From Kingdonia uniflora (Eukaryota > Streptophyta > Magnoliopsida > Ranunculales > Circaeasteraceae), in the NCBI GenBank assembly GCA_014058105.1, contig JACGCM010000685.1, positions 744,001 to 808,000 of the forward strand: DNA of 64,000 nucleotides, given 5' to 3'. The notes under the pieces were generated by a model, which was given only the letters and a program-made list of their open reading frames with translations, did no database searches and was not told the origin of the DNA. The translations under genes were made by a program, and so were the position numbers. Positions 12,110 to 49,298 of this stretch are shown piece by piece (positions within the stretch are counted from its first letter, which is position 1; each line of letters begins with the position of its first letter).

Positions 12110-13062
12110 TGAGAAGAGAGAGGCTTCTCCTTGGCACCCGAGTAAAATCTTTTTCAAAAGATGATTTTACCGAGCCTTGTAGATTAACAACATTTTTGGG
12201 GTATAACGCTGGTGAGAGATGTTCAAATCAAAGTTCCAGAAAAAAGAGACGGGAGGCTGTGACAATTGTGTAGAGACATCACCTATGGTTGCTGTTGGAG
12301 ACACTGGGTTACCTGAAAACACCATGTGGTCTTTGTTCTTTAAATACTGTTTAGCCCCAGCATCAGCATCTGAGTGAGGATTATAGATGAAGAAGAAATT
12401 CTACAGAAGAACTGCTGCAAGTAATCGAAGAAGAGAATGAAGAAATGCATGTTTTTGCTCATTATCAGATTAGAGAAATGAAGGGTCTGATGCAGAAGAA
12501 GACTTACTTAATGGAAGTCCAGGTCAATACTAGTGGTTAAGCTTACATCTTCTTTGAAAAACAGATTTCAGTTGATATCTTATTTAAGAAAGATGAGATG
12601 ATTAATATTATTGGAGTTACAAAGGGTAAGGGGTACAATGGTGTGGTTACTCTATGCGCATAACTCGCCTTCTTCGGAAGACACATTGGGGTCTGCACAT
12701 GGTAGCCTGAATTAATGCTTGACACCCTGCTAGGCGGAACCGGAACAGTTACTTTCACTGCTCTGTGCAAGGTAGCCTGTTTCATGCTACAGTCGCTAAA
12801 TTTCTATTGGAGATCTTACCTAATACAGGACTGTTAAGGACAATTACCTTCTGATTAGGGGATGCTGCTTCAGGCCAAATAAGCATTTTCATACCCTTAC
12901 ACAGTCATTGCCAAAGCAGACTTCCAGGCTTCCTATGGAGGAGATTAAAGCTCGAATTCATCGGCATTTCTTCACAGTTCGGCTGTGGTAGGTTTCAGAC
13001 TACAAAGGAGAAGGCCAAGTTACAGAAGAATCAAGGCATAGAAGTACAAGCTCAAAGCAAAT
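12110..13062 (+). pseudogene. RPL3: Processed pseudogene of cytosolic ribosomal protein L3 (uL3)
   Basis: Contiguous, intronless similarity to the roughly 389-residue eukaryotic RPL3, with stops and frame changes. Recognisable blocks in order are: RVKSFSKDDFTEPCRLTTFL (12,140), EAVTIV (12,250), LKTPCGL (12,310), IREMKGLMQKKTYLMEVQV (12,465), FFEKQISVD then [20 protein letters not shown] (12,550-12,645), [16 protein letters not shown] (12,659) then [14 protein letters not shown] (12,840) and [14 protein letters not shown] (12,985). RPL3 genes have several introns in plants and none appear here, so this is a reverse-transcribed copy, probably mobilised by LINE machinery. Residue 1 to about 15 and the middle 'yklgkag' region are not clearly preserved. 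Confidence 0.85.
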
Positions 13063-14741
13063 GAGCCTTTTGGTTTTGGCTACATTTTTTGTTTTAAGTA
13101 TGGATCATGAGTTCTGGTTTCGTCCTAGACATTGTTTAGGTAGTAGTTTGTTAATATCAAGTTCTGAAGTTAAAAGAAAAAACACTTGCTGCTTATGTCG
13201 AACCTGTTACCAGTAATTAGTGTTATAATAGATATCAATTGTGGCACGTATTTTTTCTAATCTGTCATTGAGCCCTGGTCTAACTTTTATTGCAGAATTC
13301 ATATATGCCATAGTCCTGGGGAAAGAAAAAAGAACTTACATTCAATATTGAGCTTGTTATGTGATTTCTTCCTACACATATTTTTCATCCTATTTGCTGC
13401 CATGGTAGGTGATGGTGTTGTATTCTTCGGAAGATGGTTTTGCAGAATTAAGTCCAGAAGTGGAGATTAGACTGAGTCCGTGTTTGTAAATGGTACATGT
13501 TTGTGCAGGCAAATAGCTTAAAGGATACATTAAGGATTTAGTACCTCAGATTTGGAGGCTGATACTGAGTTTGTCTTTGTTCATCCATTGGTTCAAATTG
13601 AAGTATTGAACCAACAATGATGACAATGTTGATTTCAGCTTTCTCATCCTGGAAAAATCAATGTTGATTTCATTTTGTTATGAATACAAGACAAACCCAT
13701 TTAAGGTTCCAAATGATCATCAATCAGTCATTTCAAGGGTTTTCAGGAGCAAACCCTTTCTATTAATGTCTTCCTTTCTATTTTATTTTAGGCCACTTGC
13801 ATGTTGTTGTAAAAAGTGGCATTGACTCTTGCAGCCTGTGAGAACTAAAGCACAAACCCTAAGAAATCTTGTCTACCAACTTCAAAGGCTTCTTTGGGCT
13901 AGCCTCCACTCGTAAACATTTCATGGTAGATTCATAGTTGGAACAAGACGACTGAGTCTGACATATTAATTAGCTAATGGAAAGGTGAAAAATTATTTAC
14001 ATACTAAGAACATATACACACATGCACCATTTACAAACACAACACATCCAGTAAAACCTATCTAAATGCACCCCTTGCACAACCTCCCTAATTGCCCAAA
14101 AAATGTTTGTCCCGTTATCGAGACAATATAAATTAGTGATTTCCCTGCACACGATGTAATTTATTTATAGTTCCAACAATATAATTTTACCTATGTAATT
14201 GCACATAGCTCTACATTATGTGTAGTAAATTACCCTACAAATAACAATATCCTCACCTCATTTCATGTCAATTACATTACCCAAAAGAAAAAACTTAATA
14301 TTCTAAACTATTTCCCATAAATCTCTAATTAATTTTCAATGTATATTAGATTAGCTTAAAGAGCGTTAAATCTTACATAATTTTATTTAAATGCATTTTC
14401 ATGAAGACAACTTTGTAAATGCACAACCTTTCTAAATATACACTTTTAATTGGTCCCAAGAGAGTACATTTAAACAGGTTTCACTGTATACACATTGTGC
14501 TGCCGATTTGAGTTAACCCACCATACAGAAAAGAAAATAATAGTGAGGATTGCTAAGGTGCAACTCATAAGCTTAAACAAGAACAGGATCACAAAAGAAA
14601 AAATCTCGTGTCTAGGCAGTCCCGCCTTTTGGGTATGCTTAATTGAATTACAGGATAAAAGCCTTTCTCCGCTCTGCTCACTGTGTGCAAATAATTTAAG
14701 AGCTGCACCTTAGCATCTATCATAAGAGTTACATGAACTTA
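13063..14741. other. Non-coding interval between RPL3 pseudogene and receptor-kinase gene
   Basis: No gene recognised. A diverged inverted repeat (GTGTTTGTAAATGGT at about 13,482; reverse complement at about 14,026) spans about 560 bp and may mark a small non-autonomous DNA element. The end next to 14,742 should contain the 3' UTR of the minus-strand kinase gene. Confidence 0.4.
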
Positions 14742-40425
<25,684 letters not shown>

Positions 40426-41213
40426 ATTGATTTCCTAGAAAGAAGATATTGTCCACAGTTAAAACAATCAACTCCTTTCAAGAATATGCATTATATTCAA
40501 GAAAATGAAGATACGCAAATAAAAGCTTAATCTCTGCTATTCCTATTTTCTCAATACTCAATACAGTGAGACGCACAAGAAACTGTCCAATTTTGAGATT
40601 TCATGACAGCTTAAAGCCCCAAGCCACTACAAAATGTTCAAGGGGCGTTTGTGTATACCCCACTTAATATGCAATAACAAGTGCTACACCTCATTCCCGT
40701 CACTGACTGACCAAACAAATGAAACACCTAGGTGGGGTACTGTAAAAAGCCCTAAATATTCATGTTTTAGTTTCGTAGAGCCGTTTCATTTATTTCAATT
40801 ATGATAGAAGGTATTGTCTCTTAATATTAATCATACAGGGAGTAACATTCTCGCCACTGTTTGGACTTTATTCCTTGGCAAAGATAAATCAACATAAAAT
40901 CGCCATTTAAAAATATATCGACCTTTCATCTACCGCACTCCACTTATAAAGACCTCAGTAAGTGATTCTTCTTCAATAAGATCAATTACAAAAAAATTCG
41001 GTGATTTAGACATATGCTAACCATTAGATTCATGCAAACAAATAAAGCTTAGGTAATCAAACAGTCAACAACTAATGTTTTCAATCACAAACATTTCCGC
41101 TATACTAAAACTTTCTAAAAATCGGAAACAAAATCAAGCAATCACAAACTCATAAAACTTAGGATAAAACACTATAATAAATCAAAATTAGCAGAGGGAA
41201 GGTGAGTTCTTAC

Positions 41214-41500
41214 TTAAAGATGAGGTTTGCGCATCGATTTCGGTCCTCCAATAAAGTTGAATAAACACAAATACAGTGCTGACTAAGATATGGGAATAAT
41301 AATAATGGTTGTTGATTTTTTGTAAGAGGAGAAAGGGATTTCATTGACAGTGTTGTCGTCATTGTCAAGGAGAATAAATTTGAATCTGCAGCTGCCGTGT
41401 TGTGGAGAGAGATTTGTATAGGTGAAGTTGATTATAAAATTTCCTACTACAGTTAAAACAGTTGCCGTATGACTTCCACCCATGTAGGACAATTGGCCTG
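41214..41500 (-). promoter_or_regulatory. Inferred 5' UTR exon and core promoter of the receptor kinase
   Basis: A donor CTTTAA|GTAAGAACTC lies at 41,213/41,212, and the first in-frame acceptor downstream is before exon 1 at 40,435, so a leader intron of about 780 bp is inferred. The leader contains a 7-codon upstream ORF (ATG CGC ... TAA, about 41,234-41,214) whose stop ends exactly at the splice donor. The transcription start was not located. An A-rich LINE tail begins at about 41,501, so the promoter proper is very short or lies within LINE sequence. Confidence 0.45.
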
Positions 41501-41569
41501 TTTTTTGTTTTTTGTTTTAAATAAATTAGGCCCCATGGGACAATAAGGATACAAGATACTTCCCGAGGT

Positions 41570-41992
41570 TCAAAGTCTCTTGGAAAATATTACAACAAAA
41601 GCTAGAATAATGGGTACCCGAAAAGAAAAGGGACGACAAAATTTACTGCCAATCTTAACAAATCTGGGGGTAAGGGTGAGAGCTCCCCAAGAAAGATCGG
41701 AAGACTTGCTAGCAAAAGCTTTAACAAGCTTCTTGCAATCAGACATCAGAACTCTTTTTATCCCAGCATTACGCGCCGCCTCTACTCCTCTAATTACCGC
41801 TCTAGCCTCCGCTTCTTTAGGATCAGCGGCCCTAGAGAAGTCATGACTTGCGAATATAATCAAATTGTAATCAGATTTGATAACAAACCCAATACCACAG
41901 CTAGAGCTGGCAGAAAACCAAGAAGCATCAACAAAAATAGTAGCCCATCCTTCCCCAGCCCGGGGCTGAGATGGCACTTTGTAAATAGGCAA
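41570..41992 (-). pseudogene. LINE ORF2 C-terminal RNase H domain
   Basis: It reads GWATIFVDASWF, CGIGFVIKSDYNL, DPKEAEARAVIRGVEAARN and KRVLMSDCKKLVKAF, a plant RVT_3/RNase H fold with catalytic Asp, Glu and Asp at the expected places (FVDA, EAEA, MSDC). The open frame continues in retroelement-derived tail sequence. This domain removes RNA during reverse transcription. Confidence 0.85.
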
Positions 41993-42266
41993 AACAGGGG
42001 AGGGGTTAAAATTGGTGGGGCCTTTTAGCTAACCTGATAATTTCATGAGAAGAAAACCGTTTATTGTTGAAAATAATATTATTTGTATCGTTCCAAATAA
42101 CTAACATAATAACCATGGTTCTCCCCCAAAGGGATATGGTGTCAGTGCCAGAACAACTCTTATTTGCAAGAAGATACAACACCTTTTGAAGGGAATCTGA
42201 GTAGGGCCAAACACTATTATTAAGAGAGAAGTCAGAAGCATACCAGATGTCTTTTAAGTTCTTACA

Positions 42267-42623
42267 TTAAAACAGAGCATGAGTAGTAGTTTCTTCTTCT
42301 TCTCTGTATTTGGGGCAAATAACTTTGCTTATATCTTCGCTTTGGGACAGGTTGATCCCTGTAGAAAAACCTTCATTCATAGCTCTCAAGAGGAAGTATT
42401 GGATTCTAAAGGGAACGTTGACTTTCCAAATGGAAGACCAAGATTTATTGAGACAGTCCTCATTATGGTACTCACTAGGCATCATAAAGACTCCGTCTGC
42501 AATGGACTTATAAACTGACTTAATCGTGGGAATCCCATTATTTTCTATACTCCATTTGAGAGTGTATTTGGCAGGATTTATGCTAAGGGGAATAAACAAA
42601 ATATGGATAGCAATCGACTCCAA
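42267..42623 (-). pseudogene. LINE zf-RVT domain fragment
   Basis: WKVNVPFRIQYFLLRAMNEG, followed by the cysteine/histidine region reduced to ICPKYREEEETTTHALF, corresponds to the zf-RVT module (WK-P-K-FLWR, C-P-C, E-T-HLF) between reverse transcriptase and RNase H of plant LINEs. The second zinc cysteine is replaced. Confidence 0.75.
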
Positions 42624-42923
42624 AAAAATGACTAAAATACGATTAACCTTCCAGGAGTGAAAAACGGGGCATATAAGATCACAAACTTTAGAGAATTCTT
42701 TGTTCTTAGGGATCGGGCCTACCGTTCTGCCAAAGGGAATATTAGGGATCCAAGGCTCCTGCCAGAAGTCAAAGTTTTTTTCGTTCCCAATGTGCCACCG
42801 AAGATTTGTCCAAATTCTGTTTTTAGCTCGAAGAATGTCTTTCTAAATCCCGGAATCAGTATCTTTAATGGAGACAGTTATGATAGACTCTTTGAGGGAG
42901 TAGTTTTTAATTAAGTTCCTAAC

Positions 42924-44640
42924 TCACAACTTCTCTAGTTCTTTAATAATGCGCCAGAATAGCTTAGCCAGCAGAGCTTGGTTGTGGAAAATAGCCTTCC
43001 TAATGCCAAGGCCACCGACCTGAAGGGGTCTGCGGATGCGCTTCAAGCTAATGAGATGGGCTTTATTCTTTTCTTCCTCGTTCTTACCCCAGAGAAACCT
43101 AGCGTTGAGGGAGTTTAGCTTGTTGTAAATCTTAACCGGAAAGGGGAAGACTGACATAAGATAAGAGAGAATTGCTGAGTTAACAGCTTTAATAAGGGTT
43201 AGTCTACCAACTTGAGAGAGAAACTTTACTTTCCACCCCTTAATGAGGTTAGAGACTCTGGCAATAATGCCTTGGAAATCAAGGCATTTAGCTTGCCCAA
43301 AGATTAGCGGGGTTCCGAGATACTTCTCCCTTGGGGGGTTCTTCTTGATGTTGAGGATTCTTTGGATCATCTTGAGGTGTCAGTGATGACAATTTTTGCT
43401 AAACACGGCGTAAGATTTATCAAAGTTAACTTATTGACCATACACTCTTCTAAAGGTATCCAGTGCATCCTTAACTGTGTTTATTTCATCGAGAGTGGCC
43501 CTGCCAAATATAAAGCTATCATCACCAAAGAGAAAGTGATAGATGGGAATACCTCCTCTAGAAGTTTTGATACCGTACATATTCCCGCCGGCCTCTTCCT
43601 TTAGCAGAATCTTGGAGAGGGTCTTGACACAAATAACAAACAGGAAAAGGGAAAGAGGGTCGCCCTGGTGGATGCCTATTTTTGGTTTTAAAAGGCCAAA
43701 GGGAGAACTGTTTAGGTTAAAAGAAATGGTGGAAGTGGAGATACACTGGTTGATCCAAAATCATCATTTTTCACAAAAGCCCATAGTTTCCATGGAGTCA
43801 TTAAGGAAATCTCATTCAACTCCATCAAAATCTTTGTTAAGATCAAGCTTTATGGCCATGCAACCCGAAGCTCCTTTTTTTATTTTTTCTCCTGAGTGTT
43901 GAGAATTTTTTGCACCATGACAATGTTATCAAAATTTTGCCTTCCTGGGACAAGAGCATTATGAGCAGGGGAAATCAGATTGTCTAAAAGGGGCTTCAGG
44001 CGATTAGCCAGAATCTTAGAGATAATTTTGAATTTAACGTTACAGAGACTGATAGGGCAAAAATTACCTAGCTTTTCTGAATTGGGTTTTTTGGGAATAA
44101 GGGTAATGTTGGTACGGTTAAATTCAGGCAACAGATGATCTGTTTAGAAAAAAACAATGATAACGTTGTAGAGGTCATTATCCACTGTCTCCCAATACTT
44201 AAAAAAAATAAAGGAGTAAAACCAACTGGGCCAGGCGACTTGTTGGGGTTCATAGAGAAAAATGGCTTATCTTTTCTAACCTCCTCTGGAGAAGGCAATT
44301 GCGTAATATTTTTGTTAGTATCCTCTGAGATAACTTTATAAAAAATGTTGAGGTCCTTCACTTTGAGCGTGGGGTTGGAGGAGGTGAAGATATTCTTGTA
44401 GAAGTTAACAATAGTATTACAAATGTCCATTTTTTTCGAGACCCAAGAGCCGTCTTCTTTACGAAGTCTATCTATAGTGTTCTTTTTCCGGCGGTAGCTA
44501 GACTGTAAAAAGGTGGAACAACTTGGAATTTCTATCGCCTTCTTTAAGCCAAATTTTTCTAGATTTGACACTCCAAAAAGATTCTTCTTGATTGAGGGTG
44601 TTCTCGAGCTCCTTAAGCAAGTCAACTTCTACGAAAGAGT
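42924..44640 (-). pseudogene. LINE reverse transcriptase remnant
   Basis: Fragments in two or more frames: KSPGPVGFTPLFF (about 44,230; the usual GPDG is GPVG), TNITLIPKKPNSEKLGNFCP and SLCNVKFKIISKILANRLKP (43,950-44,110), HNALVPGRQ, the catalytic block LFGDDSFIFGRA at about 43,515 where A of the usual F-A-D-D is G, and REKYLGTPLIFG, LSQVGRLTLIKAV and LWGKNEEEKNKAHLI (43,100-43,340). An in-frame stop lies near 43,430. Enzymatically dead as it stands. Confidence 0.88.
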
Positions 44641-44649
44641 TAGCCTCTG

Positions 44650-45640
44650 ACGGGACATTCTTTTTAATCGAGTAAATCTTTTCTCTAAGGCTCCTGATTT
44701 TGTTGGGAATATGGTCAAAAACTTTTGTACTCCACTTGGATAAGCCTTTCTTAGTTTAGCAGAGTTTGTGACAAAGCCTAAGGGGGTAGGACCTCATTTG
44801 GTTCAGAGCCTAGGTTTTTAAATAATTTTTTTGCAACCCGTGTATTTCTCCCAAAGGGTCTGAAAGTAAAATTGCTTAAGGTGGCTATCATAGGTCGGGT
44901 CAGTATCAAGAATAATAGGGTCATGGTCAGAGCCGATAATATGGAGGTTGGTGAGGTGAGCCTCAGGAAAACTAAGGGACTACGAGTTTGAGGCTAGAGT
45001 TCTATCCAGTTTCTCTTTAACAAGGTCACGACCTTTTCGTTTGTTGGACCACGTGAAATTAATATCAGAGAACCCAAGGTCAACTAAAGAGGAGTCAAAA
45101 ATAAAATTTTCAAGCGGGTTAGGGAGGGCGGGGTCAAAGGGGATTTTGCCATATTTTTATTCTTTGCACAAAATACTGTAAAGATTCCCTATAATAAGCC
45201 ATGGGCAGCTCACTGAAGTAGAGAAACTCGTCATAGAGTCGCATAAAGCTTCTCTACCTTGGAGCTTTGGGCTCCGAGGGGCTATACACAAAGGAACAAA
45301 GCCAGGAGATGGGAGAAAAGCTTTTTTTTTAGGGTTGGAGGGGGAAACAAAAGAAATTAGGGCATCGAAGAAAGAACAATAAGATTAATGGTGTCCTTCC
45401 ACGCGAGCCAAAGCCCTCTTCCATGCGAGTCAGAAGACTTAACAATATGATAATAAGAAAACCCAAGAGACGATAATTTTTTGAAGAATTTAGGGTTATA
45501 ACATTTAGTTTCGCTGAGAAAAATAATATCAGGGTCAATTTTGTTTCGGTGAGCAAGGAGCTTCTGGAGGGTAGCAGGTTTTCTGCCCCCTCCCCCCTCT
45601 CTCTGCAGTTCCAAGATAAAATTAACGTAAGTAACCGAGA
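44650..45640 (-). pseudogene. LINE apurinic-type endonuclease remnant
   Basis: It opens LSWNCR (the usual ILSWNCRG), then KIDPDIIFLSETKCYNPKFF and GRGLWLAW at 45,380-45,560. The catalytic Glu of the SETK motif is present. The C-terminal half down to about 44,650 is broken by stops. The enzyme would nick target DNA to prime reverse transcription. Confidence 0.82.
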
Positions 45641-45649
45641 GCCGGTGTC

Positions 45650-48600
45650 GGGCTCGCTTTCGAAATGTGGGGAGGAAAGGAACAAGTTTTTTTTACTTTC
45701 GTTGGATTTAATCCTATTAAGGCGAGGACCATGGCAACTATCCTGAGAAACTCGTCTCTTAAAAGGGTGGATAGGAGGCGTAAAATGCAAATGATGTTGC
45801 CTCATACACGGCTGAATAAAAGCTTTAGAAAAACAAAATTTAAGTATCTTACCTATTGATTGGTCATGACTAGCCTGGTCAAATCTAAGACATAGAGAGG
45901 CATTGCGTGAAACGGGAGCTAAGATGTCAGACAAGGAGCTTGAGTTGGCGCAAGCAGAAATAAACATGTGTCACCTAAGTCTAGCCTCGAGAGAAAAGTC
46001 ATTGCGCAAGACGTTGCGTAGAGTGCATTGTTGATAAAAAGGTTGAGGGGGTTTCCGTTTAAGTTTAAGCCGAAACTCATGCGACCATAAAGGTCTCAAA
46101 ATAATGCTGGAGTTTTCTAGAGGAGTAAAAAAAATTATACTAGCATTGATGCAAAAAAACTCATCTGATACCCACTACCAACACCAAGTTTAAACTTTGA
46201 AAGAAATCTCTTGATAAGTCGCAGAGATATACTATTAAATAAGTGCATGTTCACCGATTGTGTAGCCCTATGGGTCCTGCTATGCTTGGTTACTATATAT
46301 CGCGGTAAAGTATCCGAGGCAGGGTCCCCCAAATTAAGTAGATTAGGGTCAAAACATTTGTCTCTGAACTTGAATTCGAAAGAGCTAACATAAGGGGGAG
46401 GAAGGGTATAACATCCAATCGTAAAAGGATCTTAGAGTGTACCATATAGATATGTTGAAGTATAAAGAGCATGATCAAAATAAGCAAATTTGGAAACCTT
46501 AGCAGGGTTCCTGACACCCTTAGTTCCGCCATTCTCACCATTTTCCATGTCGGATAAATCATGAGTCTTAATGAAAGACCTCTTACAAGAGAGTCTAACC
46601 ATCGTCTGATGAGCTCCATGATAGGCATAAAAAATGTCTATTTTTATCCTCCAATTTACATTATCTAGAAACTTATTTTATATTTCACTGGGCCTAATTG
46701 AAGTATGTTTGACTATTACAGGTAAAGATACATTTGTGATCAAACCCTTCTTAAAGCCCAACTCTTACAAGCTAAAGAGCTGCTAGAGATTATCTGTTGT
46801 CAAGAGCTGTTGGAGATGATATGTTGTCAAGAGCTGTAAGATATGACCTTGTGCCAAGAGCTGTTAGAGCTGCTAGAAGACTTAGTAGTCAAGCCTAGCT
46901 AAAATGTTTCTACAAAATCAGGAGTGGTTGAGGGAGATGAAGACTTTAGTTAGGTTAAAGAGAGGGAGAGTGGTAAAGAACAAGCAGACATCTTTTACTC
47001 TCTGTGAACCGTAGCTTTCTTGCAGAGAATTGTAAGTGTTTTTATTAATGTTTTTATGGAGAATCTTGAGAAATCTATATTATGGAAATCAATTGTAAGT
47101 GTTTTCTTTATCAATAAATTCTTTATAATCTCTATTTACTAATTTAATATACGAATTCATAATTTTGATCTATGCATCCCTGAAGAACGACAACCCTCTT
47201 TTATACTACAACACCCGATTTGATACGGTCTATCACTCCACTCAAGTTAGAAGAAACTCCTTTATCGCCTTTACCGTGGTCTGATCCATGCTAATTGGTG
47301 TCGCACAAATATTTGGGTCTAGCAAGGGTGGGACTATCTACCAAATTTGAAGATAGAAGTGGGGAAAATTTCTTAAGTTTTGAGATCGGAGAAACCCTGC
47401 TAGAGGCAATGTCAACCTCCACTTGTACAAAGAAATCATTATACGTGGGAGTCTTAAGAGATGAATCTCGCAGAAGGCTTTCCGATTTAAATTCTTCAGG
47501 ATTTTCATCCAGCGCACTAGACCCATACAAGGGTTTGGCACTCTCAGAGTATTCTTCACTAGAGTCTATACCAAAGTCCATCGGGTTCAGAAAACTAATA
47601 TTTGATTTCGGCCTCTAATGTGGTAACGGTCCTCTAGGACAAACTTTTGCATAATTAGTAGAGGGAACACCTACCATGGGACCTTTCCCGCGTTCAATAG
47701 CCTAACGATCCCCCGATTTCGAGTATGAAATATCTAGGATATTAAACCCAATATTAGGCATATCCAGAGAAGGGTATAGGCTATGGTGAGATTTAAAGCT
47801 AGGCTTGGGAAACTCAGAAAGAGGCTCATCATTGGATATCGGGTAAAGAGGTCTGCTGTTGGGTTTAGCTGTAGGGGTAAGGTGGATATGGATGTTCTGG
47901 GTCACAAGATTGGCTTTGGCATAGTTTTCTTTGGTGAAACTCCTTCCTTCCTTTTGGTTTGCAAACAACATACTAATCAAGGTCACCAACCGTACTCCAA
48001 TCAAAAGGTTGTACATTGTTTTTATATGGTGGATAATACTAATATGCCTCCATAAATTCATTCATATCACCGAATAGTGTGTTGTCCTTGCAGGTGCTAG
48101 ATGAGCCAGGTCCCATCATGTGTTTGACTAGGTTGTTGTAGCCGCGAATTAGGTAACCCCATGGGGAAACCCAAAATTTTTCAAAATCATTGATGCGATA
48201 ATCAAGGTCTAACGTAAGATGATCAGAAACCCATTTAGAAGTTGCTTTCATCACTTAGAAACCATCACGTGTACCTGGAGGGAGGATAACTTTACTAGGG
48301 TCAAAAAGGGATTTTCCTTTGACTGAAGGAGAGATACGACCGTTAGGATTGGACTAGTCATTAAGGGGAGATCTATCATGTGTCGGGATGATAAATAATT
48401 CATTCTAACCTGCGCCTTTTGCTTTGGAGGATGTGCTATATCATTGCTGTGAGGAGATTTTTGGATTGCACTACTATTCCGGTCAACATAATAAAAAGCT
48501 TTTTTGGGCGGAGGAGGTGACACAACCTTAATGCATTCTCCAAAAGGGAAGTTTAACGTCAAGCTCTGTGCCACCCTTATTAATAGCCTCTGTCTCACTT

Positions 48601-49060
48601 TTGAAAGCCAAGCAAGCTTTGACCTGATGGCAAAATTTACATAGAACTTGCAAAAACTGGCAATGCGCTCATACTTAATTCCAAGATGAATATTTAAAGC
48701 TCCATCGTGTCTAGGGAGAGAGATATGGCCCTTAAGAGAAAAGGTCGTGGGGAGAAGCACTTTGATTGTCACAAAGTTGGAACGGAATGTCATCTTATCC
48801 TCTAGGTCGTCTGTAACATAGGTACTAAGAAGGAGAGCTATCTTCTTGAGAATGTAACGGGTGTGAAGAGCTCGTAGAAAGTCAAAAACTTGGATCCATG
48901 CGTGTATCGAAGGGAAAGAAAACTCAATTGATCTCAAAACATGGTTTAAATTTTTCAAGGAAGAGAGAGAAACCAAGAACATTGTATGGGGCATGATCTA
49001 AGATGGTGTTTATTTCTTTCTCACTAGAAAAGTTGGTAAAAAAAACTTTACTAGTGCTGT
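45650..49060 (-). pseudogene. LINE ORF1 (RNA-binding gag-like) remnant
   Basis: At 48,251-48,994: AWIQVFDFLRALH, DDLEDKMTFRSNFVTIKVLL, HISLPRHDGALN and KYERIASFCKF, matching the DUF4283 plus zinc-knuckle N-terminal region of plant LINE/Ta11-type ORF1. The knuckle is reduced to C-K-F-Y-V-N-F. Further low-similarity acidic segments (MDFGIDSSEEYSES at 47,540 and others) continue downstream on the same strand. An insertion lies at about 46.65-47.23 kb. Confidence 0.75.
46650..47235. other. LTR-like insertion inside LINE ORF1
   Basis: Non-coding sequence of about 0.58 kb that breaks the ORF1 similarity. It holds several copies of CAAGAGCTGTTRGAG (about 46,800-46,870) and ends AT-rich with TATCAATAAATTCTTTATAATC, like the R/U5 part of a solo LTR. 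The termini were not resolved, so the class is uncertain. Confidence 0.35.
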
Positions 49061-49298
49061 CGTAAGAGATTCTGGGAGCGAGGAGTTGACATTTCTTCTA
49101 GAATTCTACTCCATACAAGGATTATGCATTTAACATCGGTTGCACATAGAAAGGAGGGGCATGGGATCTACACGCTAAACCAAAACTCCATTCCTTTCCC
49201 GTCGCTTCCTAATCTTCTTTGTCTAAGTATAACACCGAAGTTTTATCTAGGGTTGAGACTTTGTCGAACAAGGATTTGAGGTTCCCAAAAAGGCTATG

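Larger units (their letters stand above)
41501..49298 (-). mobile_element. Decayed LINE (non-LTR retrotransposon), about 7.8 kb
   Basis: On the minus strand: ORF1 with a DUF4283-like domain (about 48.3-49.0 kb), endonuclease (about 45.6 kb), reverse transcriptase (about 44.6-42.9 kb), zf-RVT (about 42.6-42.3 kb), a C-terminal RNase H (about 42.0-41.6 kb) and an A-rich tail (complement of TTTTTTGTTTTTTGTTTTAA, 41,501-41,520). This is the order of plant L1-type LINEs. The 5' end is cut by an LTR at 49,299. Frameshifts and stops occur throughout. Its 3' end lies about 200-300 bp upstream of the receptor-kinase leader, same strand. Confidence 0.9.

Noticed and set aside
47291..47618. Plus-strand ORF of 107 codons
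   Set aside because: It is antisense to LINE ORF1-like sequence on the minus strand, which has the better match to the element order.
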